From contig JAEZFD010000018.1 of NCBI GenBank assembly GCA_023417655.1, positions 1 through 63,944 of the forward strand: a DNA stretch of 63,944 bases, given 5' to 3'. The position numbers and the translations under genes were made by a program. Numbering within the stretch: the stretch's first letter is position 1; each line of letters begins with the position of its first letter. Positions 46,302-53,900 of the stretch are shown here, one piece after another. The DNA is from Planctomycetota bacterium. GTDB taxonomy: Bacteria; Planctomycetota; Planctomycetia; Planctomycetales; Planctomycetaceae. The notes under the pieces are model-generated. The model saw only the letters and a program-made list of their open reading frames with translations, searched no databases and was not told where the DNA came from.

Positions 46302-46331
46302 TTGTTTCCGGCGCCGGTGCTCGCTTATACT
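46302..46331 (+). promoter_or_regulatory. Promoter of rpmJ-rplQ operon
   Basis: TTGTTT (46302-46307) and TATACT (46326-46331), 18 bases apart, about 170 bases ahead of rpmJ. A long leader would leave room for control, but no known r-protein binding structure was recognised. Confidence 0.5.
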
Positions 46332-46504
46332 CTCCCGCTTCCAAAATGAACACGGGCTTGGGTTCTCTATTGAATTCAGGGGCTCGGTGCGGAGCGAAGC
46401 AGACAGCTTCGTGAGCCGCAGGGCGAGGCTTCCGGCTGGATGGTCCCGCTGTCAGCATTGGCAAGTGTTGTTCCGGTGATGAACCGGCGCGGAGTAAGAG
46501 GGAC

Positions 46505-46621
46505 ATGAAGGTTCGATCAAGCGTCAAGCGTGTTTGTGAGCATTGTAAGACCGTCCGCCGCAAGGGACGGAACTACGTGATCTGTTCCGCAAATCCCCGT
46601 CATAAGCAGCGACAGGGCTAG
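46505..46621 (+). CDS. rpmJ: Ribosomal protein L36
   Basis: A 38-residue protein of the large ribosomal subunit. It begins MKVRSSVKRVCEHCK and has the zinc-binding C-x2-C (CEHC) with the later C and H in ICSANPRHKQRQG, i.e. the zinc-containing form. It opens the operon rpmJ-rpsM-rpsK-rpoA-rplQ. The gene lies just upstream of rpsM, in the usual order. Confidence 0.96.
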   Translation: MKVRSSVKRVCEHCKTVRRKGRNYVICSANPRHKQRQG

Positions 46622-46721
46622 GCTCCGCCGACTGGATCGCGGATTGCCTTGGTGGCCGGCACAATGTGACTCGGCCGACCTGTGTTGATAACGAATAGTT
46701 ATGTGTTAGGAAGCAGGACCT

Positions 46722-47108
46722 ATGCCTCGTGTACTCGGGGTCGATATCCCCAACGATAAGCCGACTCGAATCTCTCTGACCTATTTGTTGGGAGTCGGTG
46801 ACGTCCGCGCTCTCGAGATCTGCCGAGTGCTGGGTCTGGATCCACAGCGTCGCGCTCGTGAGTTGAGCGATGATGACGTTCAGCGAATTAACGCTCTTCT
46901 CGACAGCAAGTACGTTGTCGAAGGGCAGTTGCGCCGTCAGACGGCCGAGAATATTGCCCGACTGAAGTCGATTCAGTGCTACCGCGGGATCCGCCATCGT
47001 CGCGGTCTCCCGGTTCGCGGCCAGAACACTCAGTCCAATGCCCGTACTCGCAAAGGTGTGAAGAAGACCGTTGCTGGTAAGAAGGGTGTGAAGGATATGC
47101 GTCACTAA
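46722..47108 (+). CDS. rpsM: Ribosomal protein S13
   Basis: A 128-residue small-subunit protein. Typical segments: MPRVLGVDIPNDKPTRISLTYL..G, VVEGQLRRQTAENIARLKS, and the conserved RHRRGLPVRGQNTQSNARTRKG near the C-terminus. AGCAGGA precedes the ATG. It contacts the head of the 30S subunit and the P-site tRNA. Second gene of the operon. Confidence 0.97.
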   Translation: MPRVLGVDIPNDKPTRISLTYLLGVGDVRALEICRVLGLDPQRRARELSDDDVQRINALLDSKYVVEGQLRRQTAENIARLKSIQCYRGIRHRRGLPVRGQNTQSNARTRKGVKKTVAGKKGVKDMRH

Positions 47109-47274
47109 TCGCTGGCGACAGCGTGCTTGCACTTCTGGTGGTTGGGGGTGCTGTTTGCCGCTGTTGTCTTGCTGATTGGTTGGATGCGTCGAGATTTTCG
47201 TTGAAACAGATCAGTGCTGACTTTTCCCGGGATGTAGTGATCGCCGGGAGTGAGTTTTCAAGAGGGGTTGGTTC

Positions 47275-47658
47275 GTGGCAAAGGTGAAGCAGAAGAAGCG
47301 GGTTCGTCGTAACGTGACTCGCGGCATCGCCCACATTAAGGCGACGTTTAACAATACGACCGTGTCAATTGCTGACACGAACGGCGAAGTCCTGTGCTGG
47401 GCTTCCGCAGGAACCGTCGGGTTCAAGGGTTCACGTAAGAGCACTCCGTTCGCTGCACAGCGTGCTGCTGAAACCTGTGCCGACCGTGCCCGTAAGTTCG
47501 GAATTCGCGAACTCGAAATCCGCGTCAAAGGGCCAGGTTCGGGTCGTGAAAGTGCGATTACCGGTCTGCAGGTTGGTGGAATCTCCGTGAAGTCCATCGA
47601 AGATGTGACGCCACTGCCACACAACGGTTGCCGTCCTCGTAAGCGTCGCCGCGTCTAA
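47275..47658 (+). CDS. rpsK: Ribosomal protein S11
   Basis: A 127-residue small-subunit protein, GTG start. Landmarks: RRNVTRGIAHIKATFNNTTVSI, SAGTVGFKGSRKSTPFAAQ, EIRVKGPGSGRESAITGLQ, and the end PHNGCRPRKRRRV. It stands between rpsM and rpoA, 166 bases from the former and about 180 from the latter. In many bacteria rpsD (S4) lies next to it; here it does not. Confidence 0.97.
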   Translation: MAKVKQKKRVRRNVTRGIAHIKATFNNTTVSIADTNGEVLCWASAGTVGFKGSRKSTPFAAQRAAETCADRARKFGIRELEIRVKGPGSGRESAITGLQVGGISVKSIEDVTPLPHNGCRPRKRRRV

Positions 47659-47840
47659 TTTGTTGCCGTTCTGCTGCCGGGCTGCATGGTCCGGTTGCTC
47701 ACTGTGGTCTCTGTGTGATGTTTGTGGAGACAGGGTGGGCTCGACGTGCTGAGTCTTGGTCCGTGGAGAGGGGTCGGCAGCCTCGCCCGAAACTGCGGAC
47801 GTCATTAAGCAGGCTGTGAACTGACAGAGGAGAAAAGTCC

Positions 47841-48863
47841 ATGAGAATTCGCTGGCGGAATCTCGAGTTGCCAAGTCGCGTCGTTCCGAACACGGAAACG
47901 ATGACATCGACCTATGGCGTGTTTGTCGCTGAGCCGTTTGAGCGCGGGTTTGGGCACACAATTGCCAACAGTTTGCGTCGCATTCTGCTGTCGAGCCTCG
48001 AAGGAAGTGCTGTCACCCGCGTGAAGATCGCCGGCGTTCAGCATGAGTTTACGACGATTCCCGGGGTTGTCGAAGATATCACCGACATTTGCCTGAACCT
48101 AAAGTCGCTCGTCGTCAAGAACTACAGCAGCACAGCGAAGACCCTTCGGATCGAACGCCATGAACGTGGTGTTGTGACCGGCGCTGACGTGATCACTGAC
48201 GATCAGGTGGAAGTGATTAACAAGGACCTGATCATCGCGACGATGACAGACGATGTTCCACTGAGCATCGAACTGACCGTAGAAAATGGTCGCGGTTACA
48301 TTCCAGCAACGGAAGCCTACGAGAAGAGCCCGGAGCTGGGAATCATTCCTCTCGATTCGGCTTTCTCACCAGTCACCCGCGTTCGATACAAGGTGGAAGA
48401 CACCCGCGTCGGACAGCGTACGAACTACGATAAGCTGACGCTGGAAATCTGGACAGACGGAACCGTGAAGCCAGACATGGCTCTCGTCGAAGCCTCCAAG
48501 ATTCTGCGGAAGCACCTGAACCCGTTCATCAACTATCAGGAACCGGGTCCAGAATTGCCACCGGAAGCTGGATTGAAGGGAATGCTCGAAGCCACCGGGT
48601 ATTCACCAATCGATCTGGAACTTGAAGACAAACTGAACCAGAGCCTCGCTGAGCTGAATCTGTCCGTCCGTGCGACGAACTGTCTGGAATCCGAAGGGAT
48701 TACCAGTGTTCGTGATCTCGTCGGTCGATCGGAAGATCAGCTGCTGACTGTCCGGAACTTCGGTGAAACGACCTTGTACGAAGTTCGTGAACGTCTGGCG
48801 GAGATTGGGCTGCGTTTGGGGATGCGAGTTCCTGAGCGGCTGAAGAAATCTTCCCGCCTGTAA
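47841..48863 (+). CDS. rpoA: RNA polymerase alpha subunit
   Basis: A 340-residue subunit that nucleates core polymerase. The N-terminal dimer domain contains FVAEPFERGFGHTIANSLRRILLSS and GVVEDITDICLNLKSL; the C-terminal domain, joined by a short linker near residue 250, has LNLSVRATNCLESEGITSVRDLVGRSEDQLLTVRNFGETTL, which binds promoter UP elements and regulators. CAGAGGAGAAA is a good Shine-Dalgarno. Part of the ribosomal operon, as is usual. Confidence 0.97.
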   Translation: MRIRWRNLELPSRVVPNTETMTSTYGVFVAEPFERGFGHTIANSLRRILLSSLEGSAVTRVKIAGVQHEFTTIPGVVEDITDICLNLKSLVVKNYSSTAKTLRIERHERGVVTGADVITDDQVEVINKDLIIATMTDDVPLSIELTVENGRGYIPATEAYEKSPELGIIPLDSAFSPVTRVRYKVEDTRVGQRTNYDKLTLEIWTDGTVKPDMALVEASKILRKHLNPFINYQEPGPELPPEAGLKGMLEATGYSPIDLELEDKLNQSLAELNLSVRATNCLESEGITSVRDLVGRSEDQLLTVRNFGETTLYEVRERLAEIGLRLGMRVPERLKKSSRL

Positions 48864-48963
48864 TTGTCCGTGAATCCGCGCTGCGGCGAAGCGGCTGCAG
48901 GCCATTGAATTATCAGTCACGAACGACGGCAACCGTCATTCGCAATGAATTGGATAGAGAGTC

Positions 48964-49539
48964 ATGCGTCACCGCGTTAAAGGCCGTACACTCGGCCGAA
49001 ATGCCAGTCACCGGAAGGCCATGTTCAAGAACATGGCCGCGAGCCTGATCAAGACGTCTCGTATTGAAGACGCGAGCGCTGAAGGTGCTCCAAAGGTGGC
49101 CGGTCGTATTATTACTACCGTTCCAAAGGCGAAAGAGCTTCGTCCGTTCATCGAGAAGCTGATCACTCTTGCCAAATCATCACTTCCACATGCAGAGGCC
49201 GCCGCTGAATTTGCGACGACCGCTGAGCGTGGATCTGACGAGTACAAGAAGTGGCGGACTTCTGAGCAGTGGACAAACTGGGCCAAGGCTCAGGCCCCTG
49301 TCGTGAAGGCTCGCCGCCGTGCATTCGCTGCACTGCGTGACAAGCTCGCGGTACAGATCCTGTTCGCTGACCTGGCACCTCGGTTCGCCGAGCGTAACGG
49401 CGGATACACACGAATTGTTCGTCTCGCAAAGCCACGCCTCGGTGACTCCGGTGAACGTGCCCTGATTGAATTCGTGGGCGAACGCGATCGGACAAAGGCC
49501 AAGCGTCAGGCACCTGTCGTCGAAGGTGAGAATTCGTAA
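48964..49539 (+). CDS. rplQ: Ribosomal protein L17, long form
   Basis: A large-subunit protein of 191 residues, about 65 longer than the E. coli form (127). The N-terminal part is standard (MRHRVKGRTLGRNASHRKAMFKNM, RIITTVPKAKELRPFIEKLITLAK). An insertion of some 50 residues (PHAEAAAEFATTAERGSDEYK..AKAQAPVVKARRRAF) separates it from the C-terminal FADLAPRFAERNGGYTRIVRLAKPRLGDSGERALIEF, which is standard again. Extended forms of L17 are known in several bacterial groups. Last gene of the operon. Confidence 0.95.
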   Translation: MRHRVKGRTLGRNASHRKAMFKNMAASLIKTSRIEDASAEGAPKVAGRIITTVPKAKELRPFIEKLITLAKSSLPHAEAAAEFATTAERGSDEYKKWRTSEQWTNWAKAQAPVVKARRRAFAALRDKLAVQILFADLAPRFAERNGGYTRIVRLAKPRLGDSGERALIEFVGERDRTKAKRQAPVVEGENS

Positions 49540-49572
49540 TCGCCTGAAGTACGATATTTAAGACTTTTCGAT

Positions 49573-49607
49573 AACGGCCCTGTTCATGATTGAGCAGGGC
49601 CGTTTTT
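49573..49607 (+). terminator. Terminator of ribosomal operon
   Basis: A 10-base perfect stem (49573-49582 with 49595-49604; arm aacggccctg), 12-base loop able to pair further, then TTT. It closes the transcript about 35 bases after rplQ. Confidence 0.85.
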
Positions 49608-49756
49608 GTTTGAACAATCGCCATTGCTCCATTTGAGGATGGTGCGGAGCCCTTTCTGAAGGGGTATTGTCAGTGAGATGTCGGGCCTTACGACTGGCCG
49701 ATCCTCGCATGTTGTCCTGTAGGGACGATTTCAGGTTGTGCTGAAGTCGATGTCAG

Positions 49757-51271
49757 ATGACGTTGCCGCTGTTTCAATCGAATCTGCGTGGGGACGGCAC
49801 TGACGAACCACGGGTGCCTCGACGAATTGCTGTGATTGGGGCCGGAGTGACGGGTCTGGCGGCTGCTAATCGATTGCTGGAACTGCAATCGGAGACAGGA
49901 CGCCCGATTGAGGTCGTGTTGTTCGAAGGCTCGGATCGTGTCGGCGGGGTGTTCGGGACGGAGCGCATCGGGGACTATCTTGTGGAGCGGGGAGCTGATT
50001 CGTTCATTACAACGAAACCCGCGGCGCTGGCGCTGACACGTCGACTGGGGCTCGAGAATCGTGTCGTTTCGACGAATTCACAGTACCGCAGCTCTTTGAT
50101 TGTCTCCCGGGGGAAGCCAGTTGCGACGCCGAAAGGGTTCAATCTGGTTGCGCCTGGCGATCTCGGGGCGATCATGCGAACCCCATTACTCTCCTGGGCG
50201 GGGAAGTTGCGGGTGCTAGCGGAACCGCTCGTCCCAAGGCGGACGGACCCTAGTGATGAGAGCGTTGCCAGTTTTGTGCGGCGACGGATGGGACGGGAAG
50301 CGTTGGACCGACTGGTTCAACCCCTCGTCGGGGGAATTTATACATCCGATCCTGAAGTTCTGAGTGCGCAGACGACGTTGGCCCGATTCGTGGCAATGGA
50401 ACGAGATTACGGCAGTCTCTACCGCGGACTGCGTGCGTCGCCTTCTCATTCAGAAGGGGGAGGCGGTGTCAGCGGCGCGCGATACGGCCTGTTTGTTTCA
50501 TTCCGTGATGGCATGCAGGAATTGCTGTCGGGGCTCGAACATAAGGTCAGACTTCACGCGCGTGTGCAGACGCATTCCCCTGTGAAGTCGCTTCGCCGGG
50601 AAGGTCAGGAGTGGATTCTGCAGACGGGTGCAGCTGCAGAGCGGTTCCATGGTGTCGTGGTCTGTCTGTCAGCCCCCTCGGCGGCGCGCCTGCTGCAGTC
50701 CGTCTCGCCAGACTGCGCCTTGCCCATCGGTGAGATCCCGTGTGCTTCGAGTGCGATTGTGGTCACCGGGCATGCCCTGGCTGATATTCAGCACCCGTTA
50801 GATGCGTTCGGACTCGTTGTTCCGCATCGCGAGGGGAGGAAGATTCTGGCGACATCGTTTCTCAGTCGGAAGTTCGACAACCGGGCCCCTGCCGGCCGGG
50901 TCTGCCTGCGGACATTTGTCGGCGGAGCGATGCAGCCAGAAGAGTACGAGAAATCCGACGACGAAATCGTGAAGACAGTGCTCTCTGAATTGAAATCAAT
51001 TCTGGGAGTGAACGGCAAGCCAGATTTCGCTGTGGTTTGCCGCTATGGTCAGGCGATGCCTCAGTTCCACGTCGGGCACGCAGCCCGCGTGCAGGAGATC
51101 CGACGGCGCGCGGAATCACTGGGAACTGTTGTTCTCGCCGGGAATTATTTTGATGGCGTCGGCGTTCCGGATTGTGTTCAGTCTGGAGAGCAGGCGGCCG
51201 AGTTGCTGTTGCAGCGGTTTGAATCAAAGAAGCCAGAGACAGTTGGGGAAGGACCTCGATTATCGGGCTGA
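49757..51271 (+). CDS. hemG: Protoporphyrinogen oxidase
   Basis: An FAD-dependent enzyme of haem synthesis that turns protoporphyrinogen IX into protoporphyrin IX, 504 residues. The dinucleotide motif IAVIGAGVTGLAAANRLLE lies near residues 24-42, followed by VVLFEGSDRVGGVFGTER and ERGADSF; the central region has PLVGGIYTSDPEVLSA, and the C-terminal FAD-contacting part is VLAGNYFDGVGVPDCVQSGEQAA. This is the oxygen-dependent type (called HemY in Bacillus). No clear Shine-Dalgarno. It lies ahead of the complex I genes but 388 bases away. Confidence 0.9.
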   Translation: MTLPLFQSNLRGDGTDEPRVPRRIAVIGAGVTGLAAANRLLELQSETGRPIEVVLFEGSDRVGGVFGTERIGDYLVERGADSFITTKPAALALTRRLGLENRVVSTNSQYRSSLIVSRGKPVATPKGFNLVAPGDLGAIMRTPLLSWAGKLRVLAEPLVPRRTDPSDESVASFVRRRMGREALDRLVQPLVGGIYTSDPEVLSAQTTLARFVAMERDYGSLYRGLRASPSHSEGGGGVSGARYGLFVSFRDGMQELLSGLEHKVRLHARVQTHSPVKSLRREGQEWILQTGAAAERFHGVVVCLSAPSAARLLQSVSPDCALPIGEIPCASSAIVVTGHALADIQHPLDAFGLVVPHREGRKILATSFLSRKFDNRAPAGRVCLRTFVGGAMQPEEYEKSDDEIVKTVLSELKSILGVNGKPDFAVVCRYGQAMPQFHVGHAARVQEIRRRAESLGTVVLAGNYFDGVGVPDCVQSGEQAAELLLQRFESKKPETVGEGPRLSG

Positions 51272-51659
51272 CGACCACAGAATGGGAATAAACCCCATCA
51301 TTGAGCACGCGGGAAATTGAGTGAGTCGGCAGCTGTCGGTTTCCCGGAAATCAAGGCTCCGGCGAGAATGCAGCGAACGCGGGACGTGGCTTGAATGTCC
51401 CTCTGGCATGTGTCATAACTCGGTTCGACAATCCAGTCTTCGCAGAACTGATCATTGAAATTGCAGCGTTCGGCGAGATGAATTCCTTGGTCGATGAGGA
51501 GTTCAATCTGCCCTGCTCGTTCTCAGGTGCGGACCCTGCGATGATGTGTCATTGTCGAGTGGGAAGAAGGTTTTCGGACGGTATTTTCGGGCGTCTGGAA
51601 CGGCGGAGCGTCACTGCTCTTCACGGTCCTTCGCTCTCCAGTAGACAGGCACTTCACGA
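51272..51659 (+). other. Gap between hemG and nuoH
   Basis: About 390 bases. An open frame spans part of it and continues into nuoH in another frame, but its product is not recognisable. No U-tailed hairpin was found and no promoter is obvious. Confidence 0.4.
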
Positions 51660-52889
51660 ATGCGATCTTCGTTGCTTATCGCATCGCTGTCAGACTGGTT
51701 CGCCGGGTGGCTCCCCTTTCAGTGCGACGTAATGCCAATGCTGTTGGCAGCGTTGATTCATGCTGCACTCGTGGGTTTGTTCTTTGGTCTGCCTGCCTTC
51801 GTGTTCATCTGGGCGGAGCGAAAGGTTTCCGGCCGATTGCAGGACCGACTCGGCCCGACTCGAACCGGGGGACGCTTCGGGTGGCTCCAGTCGCTGGCCG
51901 ATGGGATCAAGCTAATTCAGAAAGAGGACCTTGCGCCGCAGGTGGCTGATAGGTTGCTCTTCCACGTTGCTCCTTATGTCGTCGTCGCCTCGGTCTTCGC
52001 GGCATTCATGGTCGTGCCATTCAGTGACGGCTGGTCGGCAATAGCCGCTGATGCGGGACTGTTCATTGCCCTCGCGGTGCTGTCGCTGGAGGTCCTTGGA
52101 ATTGTTCTGGCCGGTTACGCCAGTGGCTCGAAGTGGTCGCTATTCGGCGGGATGCGTGAAGCGGCGCAGATGGTGAGCTATGAAATTCCACTGGGGTTGA
52201 CCGCAGTGATCCCGGTCATGATCGCTGGCTCTCTGAATCTGAATGAGATTGTGAGTCTCCAGAGCGGAGGGTTCTGGAACTGGATTCTCTTCTACAATCC
52301 ATTCACGTTTATTGCGTTCTTTGTCTTCTTCACGGTGACGCTCGCCAGCAACAAACGGGCTCCGTTTGACCTGGCGGAAGCGGAAAGCGAACTGGTTGGC
52401 GGCTTCCACACTGAGTATTCAGGTATGCGCTGGTCGTTCTTCTTCCTGGCGGAATACGCTGCGATGTTCCTGGTGAGCATGCTGGGAGCGATTCTGTTTC
52501 TGGGCGGATGGTGGACCGGAATTCCATGGATCGATCAGGCATTGATCTCAGTTCCGAGCGACTCGTTTGTTTATGGATACCTGACTCGAGTGCTGGGAAT
52601 GGTGGTCCTGCTGACGAAAGCTTCGGTGCTCGTTGTCGTGCAGATCTGGATTCGCTGGACATTGCCGCGATTGAGAATCGATCAGGTGATGAGCACCTGT
52701 CTGAAGTATTTGTTGCCGATCAGTTGTGCTTTGTTGCTCGGAACCGCGATCTGGCCGTTAGCATTGGCAATGACAATCCAGCGGACGACGCTCTTTTCAC
52801 CAGTGGGCAATCGCGTAATCCTGCCTGCCGGGCCTGTGATCCAGACAGGCATCTCGACTCGGGGTGAAGCGAACGGAGGTGCCCTGTGA
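51660..52889 (+). CDS. nuoH: NADH-quinone oxidoreductase subunit H
   Basis: Membrane-arm subunit of complex I that, with NuoA, NuoJ and NuoK, lines the quinone entry site; 409 residues with about eight or nine helices. Signatures: FVFIWAERKVSGRLQDRLGPTRTG near the start, DGIKLIQKEDLAP, MREAAQMVSYEIPLGLT, NKRAPFDLAEAESELVGGFHTEYSG and the C-terminal WIRWTLPRLRIDQVM. A later ATG at 51732 would also work. The nuoJ gene follows with overlap. NuoI, normally encoded here, is missing. Confidence 0.95.
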   Translation: MRSSLLIASLSDWFAGWLPFQCDVMPMLLAALIHAALVGLFFGLPAFVFIWAERKVSGRLQDRLGPTRTGGRFGWLQSLADGIKLIQKEDLAPQVADRLLFHVAPYVVVASVFAAFMVVPFSDGWSAIAADAGLFIALAVLSLEVLGIVLAGYASGSKWSLFGGMREAAQMVSYEIPLGLTAVIPVMIAGSLNLNEIVSLQSGGFWNWILFYNPFTFIAFFVFFTVTLASNKRAPFDLAEAESELVGGFHTEYSGMRWSFFFLAEYAAMFLVSMLGAILFLGGWWTGIPWIDQALISVPSDSFVYGYLTRVLGMVVLLTKASVLVVVQIWIRWTLPRLRIDQVMSTCLKYLLPISCALLLGTAIWPLALAMTIQRTTLFSPVGNRVILPAGPVIQTGISTRGEANGGAL

Positions 52890-53563
52890 TGGAGCAGATT
52901 CTGTTCGCGCTGTTTGCACTGGTCGCTTGCGGAGGAGCGCTGGCTGTTGTTCTGAGCCAGAATGTCGTACGCATGGCGTTTTATCTAGTGGTCGCTCTCG
53001 GCGCGACTGCAGGGCTGTTCTTCCTGCTGCATGCTGACTTCGTTGGGGCAACTCAGCTTTTGATTTATGTGGGTGGAACGGTGGTTCTGCTGATTTTCGG
53101 AGTGATGCTGACGGCCAGTTCTCCCTATGCGTCGCTGAACACAACGACGGGGGAGCTTCTGCAGGGAGCGTTTCTCGGTGCGGCACTGCTGGGGGTGTTG
53201 ATCACGGCTGTTACCGGAATTAACTGGCCGGAAACACGGGAGAAGCTGGCAGTTGCCGGACCTGTGGGACTACCTGACGGCTTCAATGATGAAAATTCGG
53301 GGAATACGACCCGTCAGCTGGGGACCGCCCTGATGGGGCTCCGGCTGGATGACGTCGCATTTAACAGTCAGCAGGAAACATCGACTGCGAATGTCGAGGC
53401 AGTCGCAATCGCCTCGACTGATCGCCTCGAACGTCCAGGTTATCTGCTGGTCTTTGAAATCGTGTCGGTTCATCTCCTGGTGGTGCTGATCGGGGCCGCA
53501 TATGTTGCCCGGGCGAAGCGTCGTGAGACTCCCCGTGACTCAGTTTCCGCTCAGGAGTTTTGA
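52889..53563 (+). CDS. nuoJ: NADH-quinone oxidoreductase subunit J
   Basis: A 224-residue membrane subunit of complex I with five helices. Typical text: FALFALVACGGALAVVLSQNVVRMAFYLV and LFFLLHADFVGATQLLIYVGGTVVLLIFGVML. A hydrophilic loop of about 70 residues (residues 115-185) with low similarity separates the last helix, longer than in E. coli. The ATG overlaps the nuoH stop as TGATG, with GGAGG nine bases ahead, so the two are translationally coupled. Confidence 0.93.
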   Translation: MEQILFALFALVACGGALAVVLSQNVVRMAFYLVVALGATAGLFFLLHADFVGATQLLIYVGGTVVLLIFGVMLTASSPYASLNTTTGELLQGAFLGAALLGVLITAVTGINWPETREKLAVAGPVGLPDGFNDENSGNTTRQLGTALMGLRLDDVAFNSQQETSTANVEAVAIASTDRLERPGYLLVFEIVSVHLLVVLIGAAYVARAKRRETPRDSVSAQEF

Positions 53564-53578
53564 CAGGCAGGGAATGAC

Positions 53579-53893
53579 GTGATTGCCGTTGTCGGACTGA
53601 ATTCGTATCTCGCCGTGGCTGCCGTGCTCTTTGTGTGCGGTGTGATCTGCATGGTGACAAAGCGCAATGCGATTGCGGTGCTGATGGGAGTCGAACTTGT
53701 CCTCAACGGGGCGAATTTGAATCTGGTCGCCTTCTCCCGATATGGACAGTTGGGACTGGACGGTCAGGTGTTTGCCCTGTTCGTCATCGTGCTCGCCGCT
53801 GCTGAAGCGGCGGTGGCACTGGCGATTGCATTGAACTTCTATAACAACCATCTCTCGATCGACGTCGATCGTGCGAACGAACTGAAGAACTGA
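53579..53893 (+). CDS. nuoK: NADH-quinone oxidoreductase subunit K
   Basis: A 104-residue antiporter-like membrane subunit of complex I with three helices. Signatures are NSYLAVAAVLFVCGVICMVTKRN, the key glutamate in IAVLMGVELVLNGANLNLVAF, and VLAAAEAAVALAIALNFYNN with the second conserved glutamate. GTG start, 15 bases after nuoJ. Confidence 0.95.
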   Translation: MIAVVGLNSYLAVAAVLFVCGVICMVTKRNAIAVLMGVELVLNGANLNLVAFSRYGQLGLDGQVFALFVIVLAAAEAAVALAIALNFYNNHLSIDVDRANELKN

Positions 53894-53900
53894 TCGAATC

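Noticed and set aside
51391..51732. 113-codon open frame between hemG and nuoH
   Set aside because: Runs into nuoH in a different frame and has no recognisable product.
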